DNA of 64,000 bases. It comes from Orthonyx spaldingii (taxonomy: Eukaryota; Chordata; Aves; Passeriformes; Orthonychidae). The notes beneath the pieces were generated by a model. The model saw only the letters and a list, made by a program, of their open reading frames with translations. It had not been told where the DNA came from and did no database searches. Of this stretch, positions 48,401 to 60,401 are shown piece after piece. Each line of letters starts with the position of its first letter. The stretch's first letter is position 1. The position numbers and the translations under genes are program-made. The DNA lies in NCBI GenBank assembly GCA_013397795.1, contig VZTJ01001391.1, positions 915,482 to 979,481 on the forward strand. The letters run 5' to 3'.

Positions 48401-51371
48401 ATTCAAAATAATTCCAACAGTCGCCTGCTCTGGGTACAGTCTATTTTTCATTAGGGACATAAATGATGAAATAGAGAGCATATTTGTTCAATTTACAAAA
48501 AATATCATGTGGAGACAACCCACAAGCATTTGGCAAGGCAGGCTTTGAATTCAAAGTTGTCTCAACAGAAGTAGACTTTAAAAAACAAGATTTGGTTCAA
48601 TAAGAGAACCAATGCTACCGCTATGCTGGAATAATCAGCTGAATAAATGTACAGTGAGAAACAACTGGCTAGTCAGTGATCAAGAGGAGGTTTAGAGGGA
48701 CTACTCACTGAATGTGAGACATCAGGACTATAACCATTGTGATAAAGTTATTATCTAAATTCTATTGAAATAAAACAATGTCTTTTAGAAATTTAATCTA
48801 CTTCATTAAACTTAAAATATAGTCACCAGAAAGAAGAGCCTCAAAGTGGAGTTGAGTTAGCAGCACCAGCAGAAAACCTCTAGAAAAATGGTAAGTTGTC
48901 TGAAAAATACTGTCTATTGACAAAGATATAGCTAAAGAGCAAAAGGCATAGGAGAGATGTAAGAAATACCTCCAAATAAAAATGTGGCCACCACAGAAAG
49001 AAAAGAAATTACTTTTTTTCCATGTTCATTGGTAATAAAAGGTAATAGATATAATTAAACAGGTGATGTTTAATAAGAAAAAAAAGAAAAAAAGAACTCA
49101 AAGAGGTAGGCAGAGTAAGCACAGGCAAAACCAGTTCAGGAATATTGCAGTATCTGCATCAGAAAATAATGTTTGCTTGGGTAATCTATCCTGGTTTAGG
49201 AAGGGAAGATGGACTAAACAAGGACTCATGCCATGGTGAGACGGATCTGTTCATTTTCAGAATATTGCTGAATATCCCCAACATTCCCAAAAATCCTAAA
49301 ATCTTGTGATTAATGCTATATTGCAAATATTGTATTCATAATGGTGGAAATAATCACTAAAAGCAATCTCACAGCAGCTTCCTCATTGTGGGCCAAAATC
49401 TAGCAACAATATCTTTCAAGGTTTTTTATGATGAAAAAATCCACTCCAAATTTTAGTCTAGCTAAGCCTGTGGTGCATTTACTGCACAAATGAAAGATGG
49501 TTAGGGGATCAGTACTAACTCCCTACCGTAATCACAATACAGTTTTTAAAAAAAGTGCACTATGTAGAATTAATTTCTTCAAGCCCTCAATGGTTTCATC
49601 TGAGCCTGACTATGAAGCAGCAGCAACTGAAGAATTCAGCATCTGAATTCTATTTTCTACCCGGATGCTATGTTTAAGACAGAAAGGGACTGCATTGCAA
49701 TTCTTCAATGGTTTTGAAAAGTCTAACTCAAATAACTACTTTATTTGGAAGTGGACACCAACAAACAGGACATTATACATCAAAGCTGAGAAAAATAAAA
49801 AGTCACCGATGATTGGAAATGCATCATGTAAACAAGAGTGCATGGATACACCACAGGTAAAGATACAGAAATTAAATGCTTTTCTTATAATGTGTCAATA
49901 TTTACATGATTTCAAAGACAGAAGAAATACACCCTTGATACTGCTTTTTCTACTGTTCTTTTCATTTTTCTTCACTAACGTTCAGAACTGTAAGCAGCTT
50001 AGCATGTTTTCACTGTCTCTTCAAAATTTTGTGTCACCAAACTGTAAATACATAGCTAAAATATTTTTAGATCCACCCATAATTAATAAATCTCATATAC
50101 ATTGCTGTTGAGAAAACTGTGAAGAGAAACATACACTGAAAATATCCTGTATCTGTATTTTCAATTACTATTTATTTGATTTTTGCTAAACCTTACTAAA
50201 GTGTAATACAAATTGCCATAAAAAACTTGTAACTCTAAGTATTGTTTCCATTACAATTTCATATTTTATAGCTTTCAGAATCCCACTTACATTTTTTTAT
50301 GGAAGTTACATTCAAAATAGTCTATGGTCACACAATTAAAGTGTTTTATCTAACCATGGTGGCTAAGCAGTCAAACCCAGATTTGTTTAGTAAATAGATC
50401 AAAAGCTTTAGGGGATGTGGCGTGCTTTTGAAGCAAGCCAAGAAATGTTGTTTGGACACTTAGTAAATATTTAAACCACAAAAACTGGATGGGTTAAATG
50501 ATTTTCCCTTCAGGCCTGTTTTTACTGCTAAACTGAAAGATGAAAATAAAAACCAGCAATAACAACAGTCTGGAATCCTATTCAGTACCATTCAAATAAT
50601 CCCCCTAAGAAAGAAATAATAAAGACTGATCATGTTCTATATGTTATTACTACATTATCCTAAGCAACCAAAGATCACTTGGATAAAGAGTTTCCCAATT
50701 ATTCTCCCAAAATTACTGTATTTATAGACATTTTAAAGAAACCAAGGCTATGAAAGAAAAATAATCAATAATCTTTGAGAAGTAAAATACTAGATAAAGA
50801 AGTAAAATAGAAAACCTCTGACTATATTTTTTTAGCTTTTTTTGGTTGTTTTCATTAATTGTGCACAATAAGAAAACTTTTACCATTACTACTTAAAACG
50901 TATTTAGTTGTTAATTTCTGTGGCTGCTACTGACCTTGAAACTGAAAGTGGACTCAAGGAAAGATCATTCCTCAATGGAGACAGCTCTGCCTAAGCCACA
51001 GTTAATCACAGGCTCCACTGAGGCACATATAGAACCACAAATGCATTAAACTCTCAAAAAGATTGTCCATTTAATTTCTTTGCACAACTAGTAACTGTTG
51101 TTACCATGCTTTTGATCTAAACCAGTGAGCAAGCATATGTAGGAACAGACATCCTAGCAATGAAGGTCAGGTTAGTCTAAAATATTACCTTAATTATCTC
51201 AATTGTCTCTAATGGGGTATTAAAATTTTGCTTTATTTTTGGTGTCATTTTATATGATGAATTAGTGAAGTTTCAAATTTCTTGTCTGAAACTTGCAGAA
51301 TTTTTAATTATTGTAAAATGCAAAAAAAAATTTCCACAGAAAATTATTATTCATTATTATTATTTATCATC

Positions 51372-51407
51372 AGTTGACAAACCTATCAAGTTGACAAACT
51401 TATCAAG
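51372..51407. repeat. 17-base tandem duplication
   Basis: agttgacaaacctatca is followed at once by a copy with one change (acctat to acttat). Confidence 0.9.
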
Positions 51408-52624
51408 AAGCATTTTCAGAGAAGTTTGCAGTATATAATATCCTGGGGATAGTCCACATTATGTGCACTATCATGAAAAATAATTAGACAGAAATCACAC
51501 ATTTTCATATTACAGTTCCCAAAGCAGCTGTAACTTATCCAAGGTAAGTTAGAGATGCATCAGGACCTCTAATTTTAAATAAGTTATCATCTTGTTTATA
51601 CACAGCACTTTACATCTCTATAAACTGTACCTTCCTTTATTTATGTCTCATATATGCATTATGTGCTAACTTAACATTGCTGTGGGAGTCATAATTTGGT
51701 TGATAAGTTTCTGACTTGTGTTGTTCTCAACAAATCTCATGACTAATGTTGCATTAACATATTACTTGCACAAAATTCCTTTGCTCTTAAAAACTGTGGT
51801 GAGTAATTGCACATAAAATGGAAAAGCATTCTGTGCCTCTTTTGAGTGTGTGCAATAGTAAAATGCTAAAAAAGAGATAAATTCAGCAAAGGGAAAAAAC
51901 ACCCAAACAACTTGCTTGATTGCAAATTGATATAAGTGCATGGAGTAATTTGTTTCAATGTGCAGTGTGAGATTCAAATGTGACCATATGCATCCACATG
52001 ACATTCTGCTCAATGCTTTCCGAAACAGCTGCACGCTGAAATAAACATGATGAATTTAGACCTAGAGAATAACCTTTTCAGAAAGTTATAAGAGCTTGAA
52101 AGTTGCTGTTTGGAAAGAATATACCTTCTGAGCCATAGCAGTAGACTAGGTCATCTAAAGTTTCTGAGTTTTATTCAGATCAGTCAAGAGCTACAAAGAA
52201 AGAACTTATTTTGACTGCTTTTTAAACAATAACTCATTTAAGTTTTTTATACTGAGGAATAAAATGAAATAGGCAAACAAAATTACAAAATTCTAAACCA
52301 GTTTTTGAGTAGTTACTTGACATAATTTGGCGGTTCAAGCAATTAAGTTGCAAAAACATTTCAGAATCTTAAGCTTCAATCTCTGCCAATGCAGATCTCA
52401 TACTTCAAACCTCTTTTATCGTGAGAAAGTTCCACACCAAAACATTAATGATTCAACACTAGAGTCAGGTTGTTATAGTCTTTCCAACTACTTTTGCACA
52501 TTCACCTGAATCTCTTTGAGAGTTACATTTCACTTCTTAACCAAGTACCAACACGGATGGCAGTTCTGAACACAACTGCTCTTTATTTAAAAAAGAAAGC
52601 ATAAGCAGACCCATAGACTTTTCA

Positions 52625-52643
52625 CATCATCATCATCATCATT
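52625..52643. repeat. CAT trinucleotide repeat
   Basis: About six copies of cat in a row. Confidence 0.9.
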
Positions 52644-53793
52644 ACACTATAGACTTTCTAGAAAATTACTTCCCCTTGCAGAATCCTGAGTAACTCTTAT
52701 CATAGCACTTTATGTTCCATAGATGTCAGGTATGGTGCTTTTTCTCTCAGAGCTATTGAAATAGTGCTTTTCAAATAATTTTTTCATAGTTTCACCACTG
52801 TTAAATGCTAGATGAGACTTATGGATTTCTCAGTACAAAGCTGCAAACTTCTTTATTCATAAAACAAATGTAAGGAGAGTTTCATGTGAGGGGGAAAAAA
52901 GAAAAAAGGCATGCTATACCACCCTGACATCTGCAGCTTCCTATCAAACCTAGTAGATCATGTTCATATGATGAACAATTTAATTGAGTAAACAAAGCTA
53001 TTCTAAAGGCTTCATGTTTTGGTTTTTGTTTCAATAGATCCTCTCTGAAACAGCAACTCTTTTTTTTTAAATTCTGCAGGAGACAAACTCATTAATGTTC
53101 TTTGTGGCAAAGTATCTTGAACCTAAAGGTTACGTTGAAGTCTGTGTTTTAAAAGTAAAATACATGCTTACATGAATTACAAAATGAAAGGTATTTATGT
53201 CTTTGCTTAAAGGCAAGTACGTGCATAAACACTGCTGAATGATAATTTTATGATTGCTCATTGTCTAGGATAATTGCTATTTTAGAGTGCAAGATTCTTA
53301 TGTAACTCCCATTTGCTTCAGCGGGACTATTTCATTAGCTTCAAGGAAAATTGGAAAGAATTTGTTATTTGCATGCAGATTTAGATGCTACCACTTCCCT
53401 CATCACTTGACACTCAATGTACACTAGAAGAGTGTTCTTAATGAGGAGAGGAGGTAATGTGGAGGGGGAAAAGGGGCAAAACCCCATTAGTTTCCCTGTT
53501 AAATCTGTGCTTGGAATTTTATGAAAGGACTCAAAGAAATTGTAATGCAATAGTATCCGGTCCTCACAGCTATTTGCTCAACAGCCAGTGACAAGTTCAG
53601 ATGATGTAATGCTTCTAGCACAGTACATTGTTACTTAAGTGAGTTGCTAATTAATACCATGCTGGAAGAGCGTTGGTTGGGTGTCAAGCTACTCAGAGTT
53701 GTTCTCTGCAGCTTACGGAATGTTTCTGCTTCAGCTCCCTCTCTTCTTACTGTGCACAGTCTTCTCTAAGCAAGTATTTTTTTTCTTTTTCAG

Positions 53794-53935
53794 GGTTGTG
53801 TTCTTTGGGTTCCCTCCCCTCGATTCCCCCAGGGCCCTTAATTGCTACACACACAGCACATTACACATGCTGCTCCCAAATGATTCTACCAAAATGAAAT
53901 TTCTTGTGTGTCCTGGCAAATTATCATTAATTTAT
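53794..53935 (+). other. Weak candidate terminal exon after a strong acceptor
   Basis: The tract gtattttttttctttttcag ends at 53793 and is a near-ideal acceptor. The frame after it stays open for 46 codons to a stop near 53936 (FFGFPPLDSPRALNCYTHST and on). The first half is C-rich and less AT-rich than the surroundings. No family is recognised and no polyA signal lies close by, so this is a low-value candidate. Confidence 0.1.
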
Positions 53936-56337
53936 TGACACTAGAAAATCGTTCTGGCAGTAGTTTTCTAGGACAGGATCTGGACTGTAAGAAGAAATTT
54001 TAAATGGAATGGAAAAGTCATTTGAGAATGATCCTCTTAAAATATCTGTGAGAAACCATGGTGCACATTTCATATGTTCTAGGGATGCATGTGATTTTTT
54101 TTACATGCAGCTGTTTTTCAGTATTTGCAGTGGAAAGCAGTTGTAGTGATTATCTCATATGCTAGGAATAAAATACATGTCCAGAGTCTGCAATGAGCTT
54201 GCTAGATAAAATAGACAAGGACTTCAACCTCAATGATGTTTAGAGGTCTAATACCTACACACGGTTCCTATTTCCAACTAAAACAATAGAAGTTAAACAC
54301 TTACCTAAGACCAGTCATGCAAATATTTTCAAGAAACTAATCCTTAGCAGCTTCTTACAGTACTAATACTTAATTACTATTATTAAGTAATAGTGATGCT
54401 TCCTGATAGGCACTGAATATTAATATTTTGAGGAATTGAAATGGAAATAGAATATATAATGTATATCAACAGAATCTGATTTCTTTCCAAAGAGAATTAT
54501 TATTCTCTGAAGTGATGTAAAACAAACTGTGATGCTCAGACTTTTTATCTACAAACCAGAGACAAGTATATCTATATCTTCCTGTTTTAGGTAGAAAATT
54601 TATAAACTTCAGCAAACATTTTATTTATTTATTTAAATAAAGACAAAACAATAAAGAACGGACATTGAATTACACACATACTTCCCATTGCTGAAATCAC
54701 TGACCAGAGTTAATATGAAATAAACCCTTATTAAAATGTATTCACAGAGTTAGAGCTGTCTCTGTCTGGGACTATCTGCTCTCATAGGTATACAAACACG
54801 TCAGCATGCCTGCATCAGGGCCACACTTCCGTGCCAAGGCCTGGCACTACACCACAGATTACAAAACAAAGCTTCCAGCAAACACACAAACTTTTTTCAC
54901 AGATCAGCTCCAGACAGTAATACACCTAACTCGCTCATTGAATTAAAAATTAGATATGATCTATTTGTAATGCTGGAATTTCATTCAGGACATCTGTCTT
55001 TTTTGGACAGTTCAAAGGAACTGACTAAAACTCTATCTGTTTCAGCTTAATTCCTGTTCTCTTATAAAGTCACCTAGACCTCTGGCACATTTCAATTAAC
55101 TACTAGGAATTTTAATATTTCACTATGACTACTTAAACATTATTGCAAATAAAACATTCATCCAGTATATTGGGAGACAGATAATTGTCCCTAAAAGAGA
55201 TTAGTGCAGGTTTGCTGAAAGCCAGCTTCTCTGAGAGAGTCATGAAATATTTCCAAATGCCATCCAGATTTTCTACTGGAAGTACAGCACAATACCCTGA
55301 ATACCATGCCTATAAAATGGCAACATAAAAGCTGCTTCATATAGCTAATCTATATGGTGGATTTATGAAGGCTGTGAAGGTTAATCTAAGGCAATAAGAT
55401 ACACGTAAACAACCAAAATCCATATTACATATATTGCATTTTTAGCTAAAATTTGGATTGTATGATAATTCATGAGCAATACAGTGTGAAGGGTGAAGCT
55501 GGGATTGATAGAAGTCCTTGGTCAAAATGCTTGAATGTCTTAATTGTTTACAAAGAGTAAGATTAAAATTATTTCAGTGAAAAAGCATGCTTGTGTCCCT
55601 AGCCAGATTTCTTGTTTAGAAATACTATAATTCACTACGGGGCTTTTTGACAATATTACTCCTAGGCTCTCTTCAGAGGGCCCTAACTTCATTAGCAATA
55701 GGTTTAATCTTCAGAGAAATAGCTAAGTGACAGAATACCTGAATTAAAACACATGTGTCATTGCATCGAGTCTTGACTAGGTTGCTGTCAGGATGATTCA
55801 TTAAATGCAAAATCAATGGGCACTCCATAGAATTATACCTTGGCAAAAGCTTCAGGTAAGTTCTTTGTGTTATATATAATAATGACTGAATTTCTTTCAG
55901 TGAAAGAAAACACAAGGAAGGCTCAGATGAAATTTTCTTATGTTCAAGCTTTCAAAACTAGAAGACACTAAATGCTGATATCAAGATACTAAATGCTGAT
56001 ATCAAGATACTGTTTTTCTCGTATTTTAAAAAAATAAATCTTCAGGTAATTAAAGCTAGAAACTTATCCTGTTATGCTTGTTTATGGTGGTTCAGAAATC
56101 CTAAAGCATCTAAAAGCTCCAGACAAGTTTTCATATGGAAGTTGGCAGAAGTACAGAATTGTCTTTAAGGCCATTAATGGGTTTCAGTACACATGGATAA
56201 ATTATTATCCCAAAATCCTCTCGTAGATGACTGATCCTTCCTCTGGACAGCAATATAGATATGCTGATAAATTACAAGGATTTTCCTCCATGTCAATCCA
56301 ATGCTTTTCACTTAATAACCTAAAACAACTAAAAGAA
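53936..56337. other. Unique AT-rich non-coding DNA
   Basis: No gene or repeat family is recognised. It contains a 21-base tandem duplication at 55967-56010. A donor-perfect site (CTTCAG then GTAAGTT, near 55856) has no open frame in front of it. Confidence 0.55.
55967..56010. repeat. 21-base tandem duplication
   Basis: actaaatgctgatatcaagat occurs twice in a row without change. Confidence 0.95.
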
Positions 56338-56410
56338 GTGACATCAAGGTTGGACTCAATTATTTCAGAGGTCTTTTCCTGCCTAATTATCCTGAAATTG
56401 ATTCTATGAT
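56338..56410 (+). mobile_element. CR1 LINE 3' end, plus strand
   Basis: aaggttggactcaattattt, then cagaggtcttttcctgccta, ending in gattctatgata, is a diverged CR1 3' tail with its terminal short repeat. Only about 70 bases remain. Confidence 0.75.
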
Positions 56411-56836
56411 AACATTAGATCATTCACAATGAGCATCTAAATTTGACTTCAAAGGCATGAGACACAAATGTAATATTTTTATTAATAAACTAAATATGGA
56501 CCTAGGTTTAATTCTTTAGCACTGAGTGCATGCTGCAAAACTCAGGCTGAGTACAATACTTTCCTATGTTTTCTAAATCTGTGTCTTTCTTCTCAAAATA
56601 CATATTCTCACTTCTCATTGGGAATAACCTCTGGACACTGCTTTTCCCAATATTTTGCCAAGAGAATAGCTAAAAAGGTCCTATTAAATGTTACGAAGAG
56701 CAATGCTAGAGCCTGTGACCTGGCCATAGAGTAGTTACACCTGTAAAAATAGTACTGCCTTTTAGTAGCATAGAACATCTGGTATATTACAGGCATATAA
56801 TATTTCTGTAGTTTATATAGGATGGTACAATAAAAA

Positions 56837-56861
56837 TAGTGGTAGATTAGTGGTAGATTAG
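56837..56861. repeat. 11-base tandem duplication
   Basis: The unit gtggtagatta is repeated twice in a row. Confidence 0.9.
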
Positions 56862-57429
56862 ACACAGGAGTTATGTAAAACTCTCCACCTTCTCTTCAGG
56901 ATGCCCAGAAAGTCCAAGGTATCCTAAGTGTAACAAAAAGTGAATGACTGCACACCTTGAGAACAAGGTAGTAGGTGTGCACTTGAGGTGAACTACATCG
57001 CTTTTGTGGCTTTATTAAACAGACTGATGAGTTCTCTATTGCTTCCAGTGGGACATGGTATGTATGCAGAAGTCCCCATACACACACCTAAGGTCATGTC
57101 AGTTTAATCCAACACACAATTAGTATAAGGATAATTTCTTTTGTGCCTAAGACATCAGACATGGTAGTCCTTCACTAAGGACAAACAGAATGATACAGAA
57201 CCCAATTGCTGTTTCATATCTTTCTTAATGAAAACAGTGAACGCTCTGCTTTCTCCAGCTCTTCAAATTCATCTGGACAGGTCTCGATATGAAAACAGTC
57301 TGCAATCATTCAACACAAAAAATATTTTTCTCAAAAAAGCATCCATATTTTTTTCAACTATCACTGAGTTTCTAGCTTTTGCTTAGTTTTTAACTTTTGG
57401 ATTTTTTAAATTAATATTTACTTGAAAAT

Positions 57430-57505
57430 CATATATATCTATATAAAATATATTATATATGATATATATGATATATGTAATGTATAATAATATATAATAT
57501 GGCAG
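57430..57505. repeat. AT-rich low-complexity tract
   Basis: Nearly pure A and T with repeated atatat and tatgatat units. Such tracts melt easily and often vary in length; no function can be read. Confidence 0.9.
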
Positions 57506-58660
57506 AAAACAACACTGATCTAGATGTGCCCTGATTCTTCTATTGTGACAAATTTTGCAATATATTCCGAAGTTATAAACTGTCATAACTTTACTGACTT
57601 TTGCAGTTTCTTTAAATTGTAGAAGTGCTGTGTTTGACCTTGTTTCCCTAAGCTGGAGGAGCTAAACACTTTAAGCATAAGCACAAGATCCTTGGTGGCA
57701 TAATGCACCACACCCATCTAAACCTGATGGAGTACACAATTTTAGTGCAGCATTTTTGTGTAGCAAATACTTTCACATATCTGGCAGGATAAAGTGCTTA
57801 AGAAATTAAGCAGTAAAAACCATTGATAGTCTTCTGGTCTAAAAGGTGCACGTTTTTACTATTGGTGATTATTCCCTGAATGGGAATAGAATGACTAATG
57901 GAAGGCATGTAGTTATGTAGTGATAACAGCCCACAGCTTGTGTAAGACTTTGTGTACAGTTGGTAGCACACAGTAAGATTATTGTTCATAATAGAGACTG
58001 GTTATTAAATGGTGTCATAAATTAGAGGAGATCCTGAATGGAAAAATGCAGACAATGGGATAGACTGAAGCCACTGTATCAACTCAGTTTAGAAGGGAAT
58101 TTGCCAGATGACTGAAGAGGACAAACAGAGGTTTCAAATGGCACAAGCATTTGTTCTCCCTGCATATATAGATGTGAAAAGCAAAGGCAGTCTGCGGTTG
58201 TTTTCAATCCGCTAGTTCCCAAACCTGATCAACTGAGAGAATAGTAAAAGTTCTAATTATTTCAATATCATCCAGACTACCTTTCCTTCTACCAATGAAG
58301 ACCTTGTTGAATAGAAGGACCAACAGACAATTTTTAAATGCTTATTGTATGAAAATGCTGCTTGATTCACTGATGAAGCCCTTTTCCATTTTACCGGCTT
58401 TTGATTCTACTATTACTTATGAAAAGGCTTTCATCAAATGTGCAAAAATAAGTAAGAAAGAGCTAACAAAGAGTCCTATTTTGGTTTTAAAATTTAGGAA
58501 ATAATACTGAAAATTTTACTCCTGAAACTTAGTAAATTCTCACCTGGAGTGCTTCCTAGTAACTGACACCTCTATTAGTGTGAAAATAAATGCACAAGGC
58601 TAAGGCTTCTACCTTAACATTCCTGAGCAATTCCCAGTGTAATTACTTTGTCTTTGACAG

Positions 58661-58842
58661 AGGAAAGGCAGCTTTGGGAAGTTTTTGTCCCTGTCCTATT
58701 TGCCTCTCAAATCTGTTTGATTCCAGCTCCTTCGACCACAATTAAGTGCAACTCGCCTTTATGCCAGAAAAGCCTTCTGTACGTCTGGGGCATGAACAGA
58801 ATATTTTTAATGAGACACGTTTCAAAAAGATGGTGCTCGGAG
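58661..58842 (+). other. Best exon-like interval: 182 bases, good splice sites, open frame
   Basis: A pyrimidine-rich tract (ttactttgtctttgacag) ends in CAG at 58660. CGGAG followed by GTAAGTGAG at 58843 is close to a perfect donor. The 182-base interval has two leading bases, then 60 open codons, and ends on a codon boundary; the frame stays open past both edges. The peptide includes QLWEVFVPVLFASQICLIPA and a basic end (MRHVSKRWCSE). It is less AT-rich than its flanks and holds about five CpG sites, unusual nearby. I recognise no family. Alternatives are a conserved non-coding element or chance. Confidence 0.25.
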
Positions 58843-59865
58843 GTAAGTGAGCTGGAAAAATTTGATCAGTCACACTCTAGGTAGAGTGTAGAGCACTGTC
58901 TTATGGGACATGTCAAACACCTTTTCATGAAAAATGGGAGCTCTTTCCATGAAGTAAAACAAGCAGGAACATATGAGTATAGAGCAACCCAAAATTTTTC
59001 AACATATTCTTCTGAAGAGGGGAAATATTTGGCAGATCATCCATTAGGGAAAATTTCTGCCTGAACTACTGCGCTGCTGGATCAAGAAAGGAAGTGGTAA
59101 GAATCTATGCCTCTCTCAATCATGTACCTTTGCCACACCTGCTGTGGAGAATTAAATAAGCAAATCCATTGAAAATAATCAGCTTCATTGCTTTAACTCT
59201 GTAGCAACAATACCATCTAAGGTGTTAAAAAAGTGAAAGAAAGTATTTTATGCTTAAAAACATAAGCAACTTCTATGAGAATTGGAAAAAATTCTTTAAA
59301 AAAATTTAACAAAACTCTCAAACAGTATTAGCTATATAGAAAGAATTAGAAAGAATTTCATATATTTTCAGATAGATTAAATATAGGAAAAGGATGGATT
59401 AGAAGGAAACTTTTCACTACCATGACACTTTTCTGGTCCTTGAAATTGCTGGGTGGACAATATGAAATTCAGTCAAATGTGACTGGCAAGAGTTGTCAAG
59501 CCTCATATTAGCATGTAAAACTAGCCAAGATTTGGAGAGTAGCATAATAGACTGGGAGTCAAGAAATGTAGCTCTAGTCCTAACTGCACTGCTTTCCTCA
59601 TGTATCACACTGTAATATGAAAAATTTGCTAATAATCTAATTTGCAAAACCTTTTGATTTCTCTTAATCTCCAGGTTGTCCTCCCTGCCCTCAAAAAAAA
59701 AAAAACCAAACTAGGTAGCATTACTGATATTCTCAGGTATGATTAAAATACTTTAGTGAAACATACTTGCTAGATATTTTTTAAAGTATCACACTGAAAG
59801 TAATATGTGGGAAATTTTGAGGAAATTCAGACTTAGGAACACCAAACAATTTTTCACATAGCCAC

Positions 59866-59940
59866 AGATCCTTCTTTTTCCTTTTTCTTTTTTCATTCCT
59901 TTATTTTTCCTTCTTTTTTTTCCTTCCTTTTGCTTCCTGT
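59866..59940. repeat. T/C-rich pyrimidine tract
   Basis: An almost unbroken run of T and C with ccttctttt-type units. It is low-complexity DNA. Confidence 0.9.
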
Positions 59941-60203
59941 TGTGTCTTTTCACCCAATACACCAAGATAAAACTAAATCAAATCTTAAAAAAACAAATCA
60001 GAAATTATTTTGATTTTTAAATTTTTGAAATTATTGATTTGGTGTGGTATGTTTCCTTTAGATGATGAGCAGTACATAGCTATTATCTTCTGTCAGCTGA
60101 AATAAGGAAGAAAGAATAAGAGGAAAAATACCAAAACAGTTCTTCTAAAAAAGACTGTTAAAGGTATGGGCTAAGCATATTAGAAAACATAGAAATATAT
60201 AAT

Positions 60204-60346
60204 GGTTTGGATTGGGAGGGGTCTAAAAGGTCATCCAGTTCCAACCTCCACTGCCGTGGGCAAGGACACATTCCACTAGACCAGGCTGCTCAAAGCACCA
60301 TGCATCCTGGCCTTGAACACTTCCAGGAATGGGGATATCCAAGTGA
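60204..60346 (-). mobile_element. CR1 LINE 3' end, minus strand
   Basis: The plus strand reads ggtttggattgggaggggtc, aggtcatccagttccaacct, ccactagaccaggctgctca and ccttgaacacttccagg, the reversed 3' region of CR1. About 140 bases survive. A GATT microsatellite lies about 15 bases to its right. Confidence 0.88.
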
Positions 60347-60358
60347 CTCATACTGATG

Positions 60359-60360
60359 AC

Positions 60361-60400
<40 letters not shown>

Positions 60401-60401
60401 A
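60359..60401. repeat. GATT tetranucleotide microsatellite
   Basis: Ten copies of gatt without interruption. It is probably polymorphic. Read on the minus strand in one frame it gives a run of NQSI/SINQ repeats, which is an artefact. Confidence 0.97.

Larger units (their letters stand above)
43831..53793. other. Unique AT-rich non-coding DNA
   Basis: No gene is recognised. The longest open frame is 49665-50111 (plus, 148 codons), with no signal peptide at its start, a phenylalanine/leucine-rich run (LILLFLLFFSFFF) in its second half and no known domain. 46011-46355 (114 codons) is likewise unrecognised. Simple repeats and a 17-base tandem duplication inside this stretch are listed separately. 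Confidence 0.5.
56411..60203. other. Unique AT-rich non-coding DNA
   Basis: No gene is recognised apart from the splice-bounded interval at 58661-58842. It contains an 11-base tandem duplication (56837-56861), an AT-rich tract (57430-57505) and a pyrimidine tract (59866-59940), listed separately. Confidence 0.5.

Noticed and set aside
51490..51620. Possible ancient CORE-SINE (MIR-like) remnant and a 28-base micro-exon ending in CAAG/GTAAGTT
   Set aside because: The likeness to the SINE is limited to a few words (aacttatccaagg), and the 28-base interval is too short to judge.
55700..55856. Exon ending at a perfect donor (CTTCAG/GTAAGTT)
   Set aside because: All three frames contain stops after the candidate acceptors; at most a non-coding exon.
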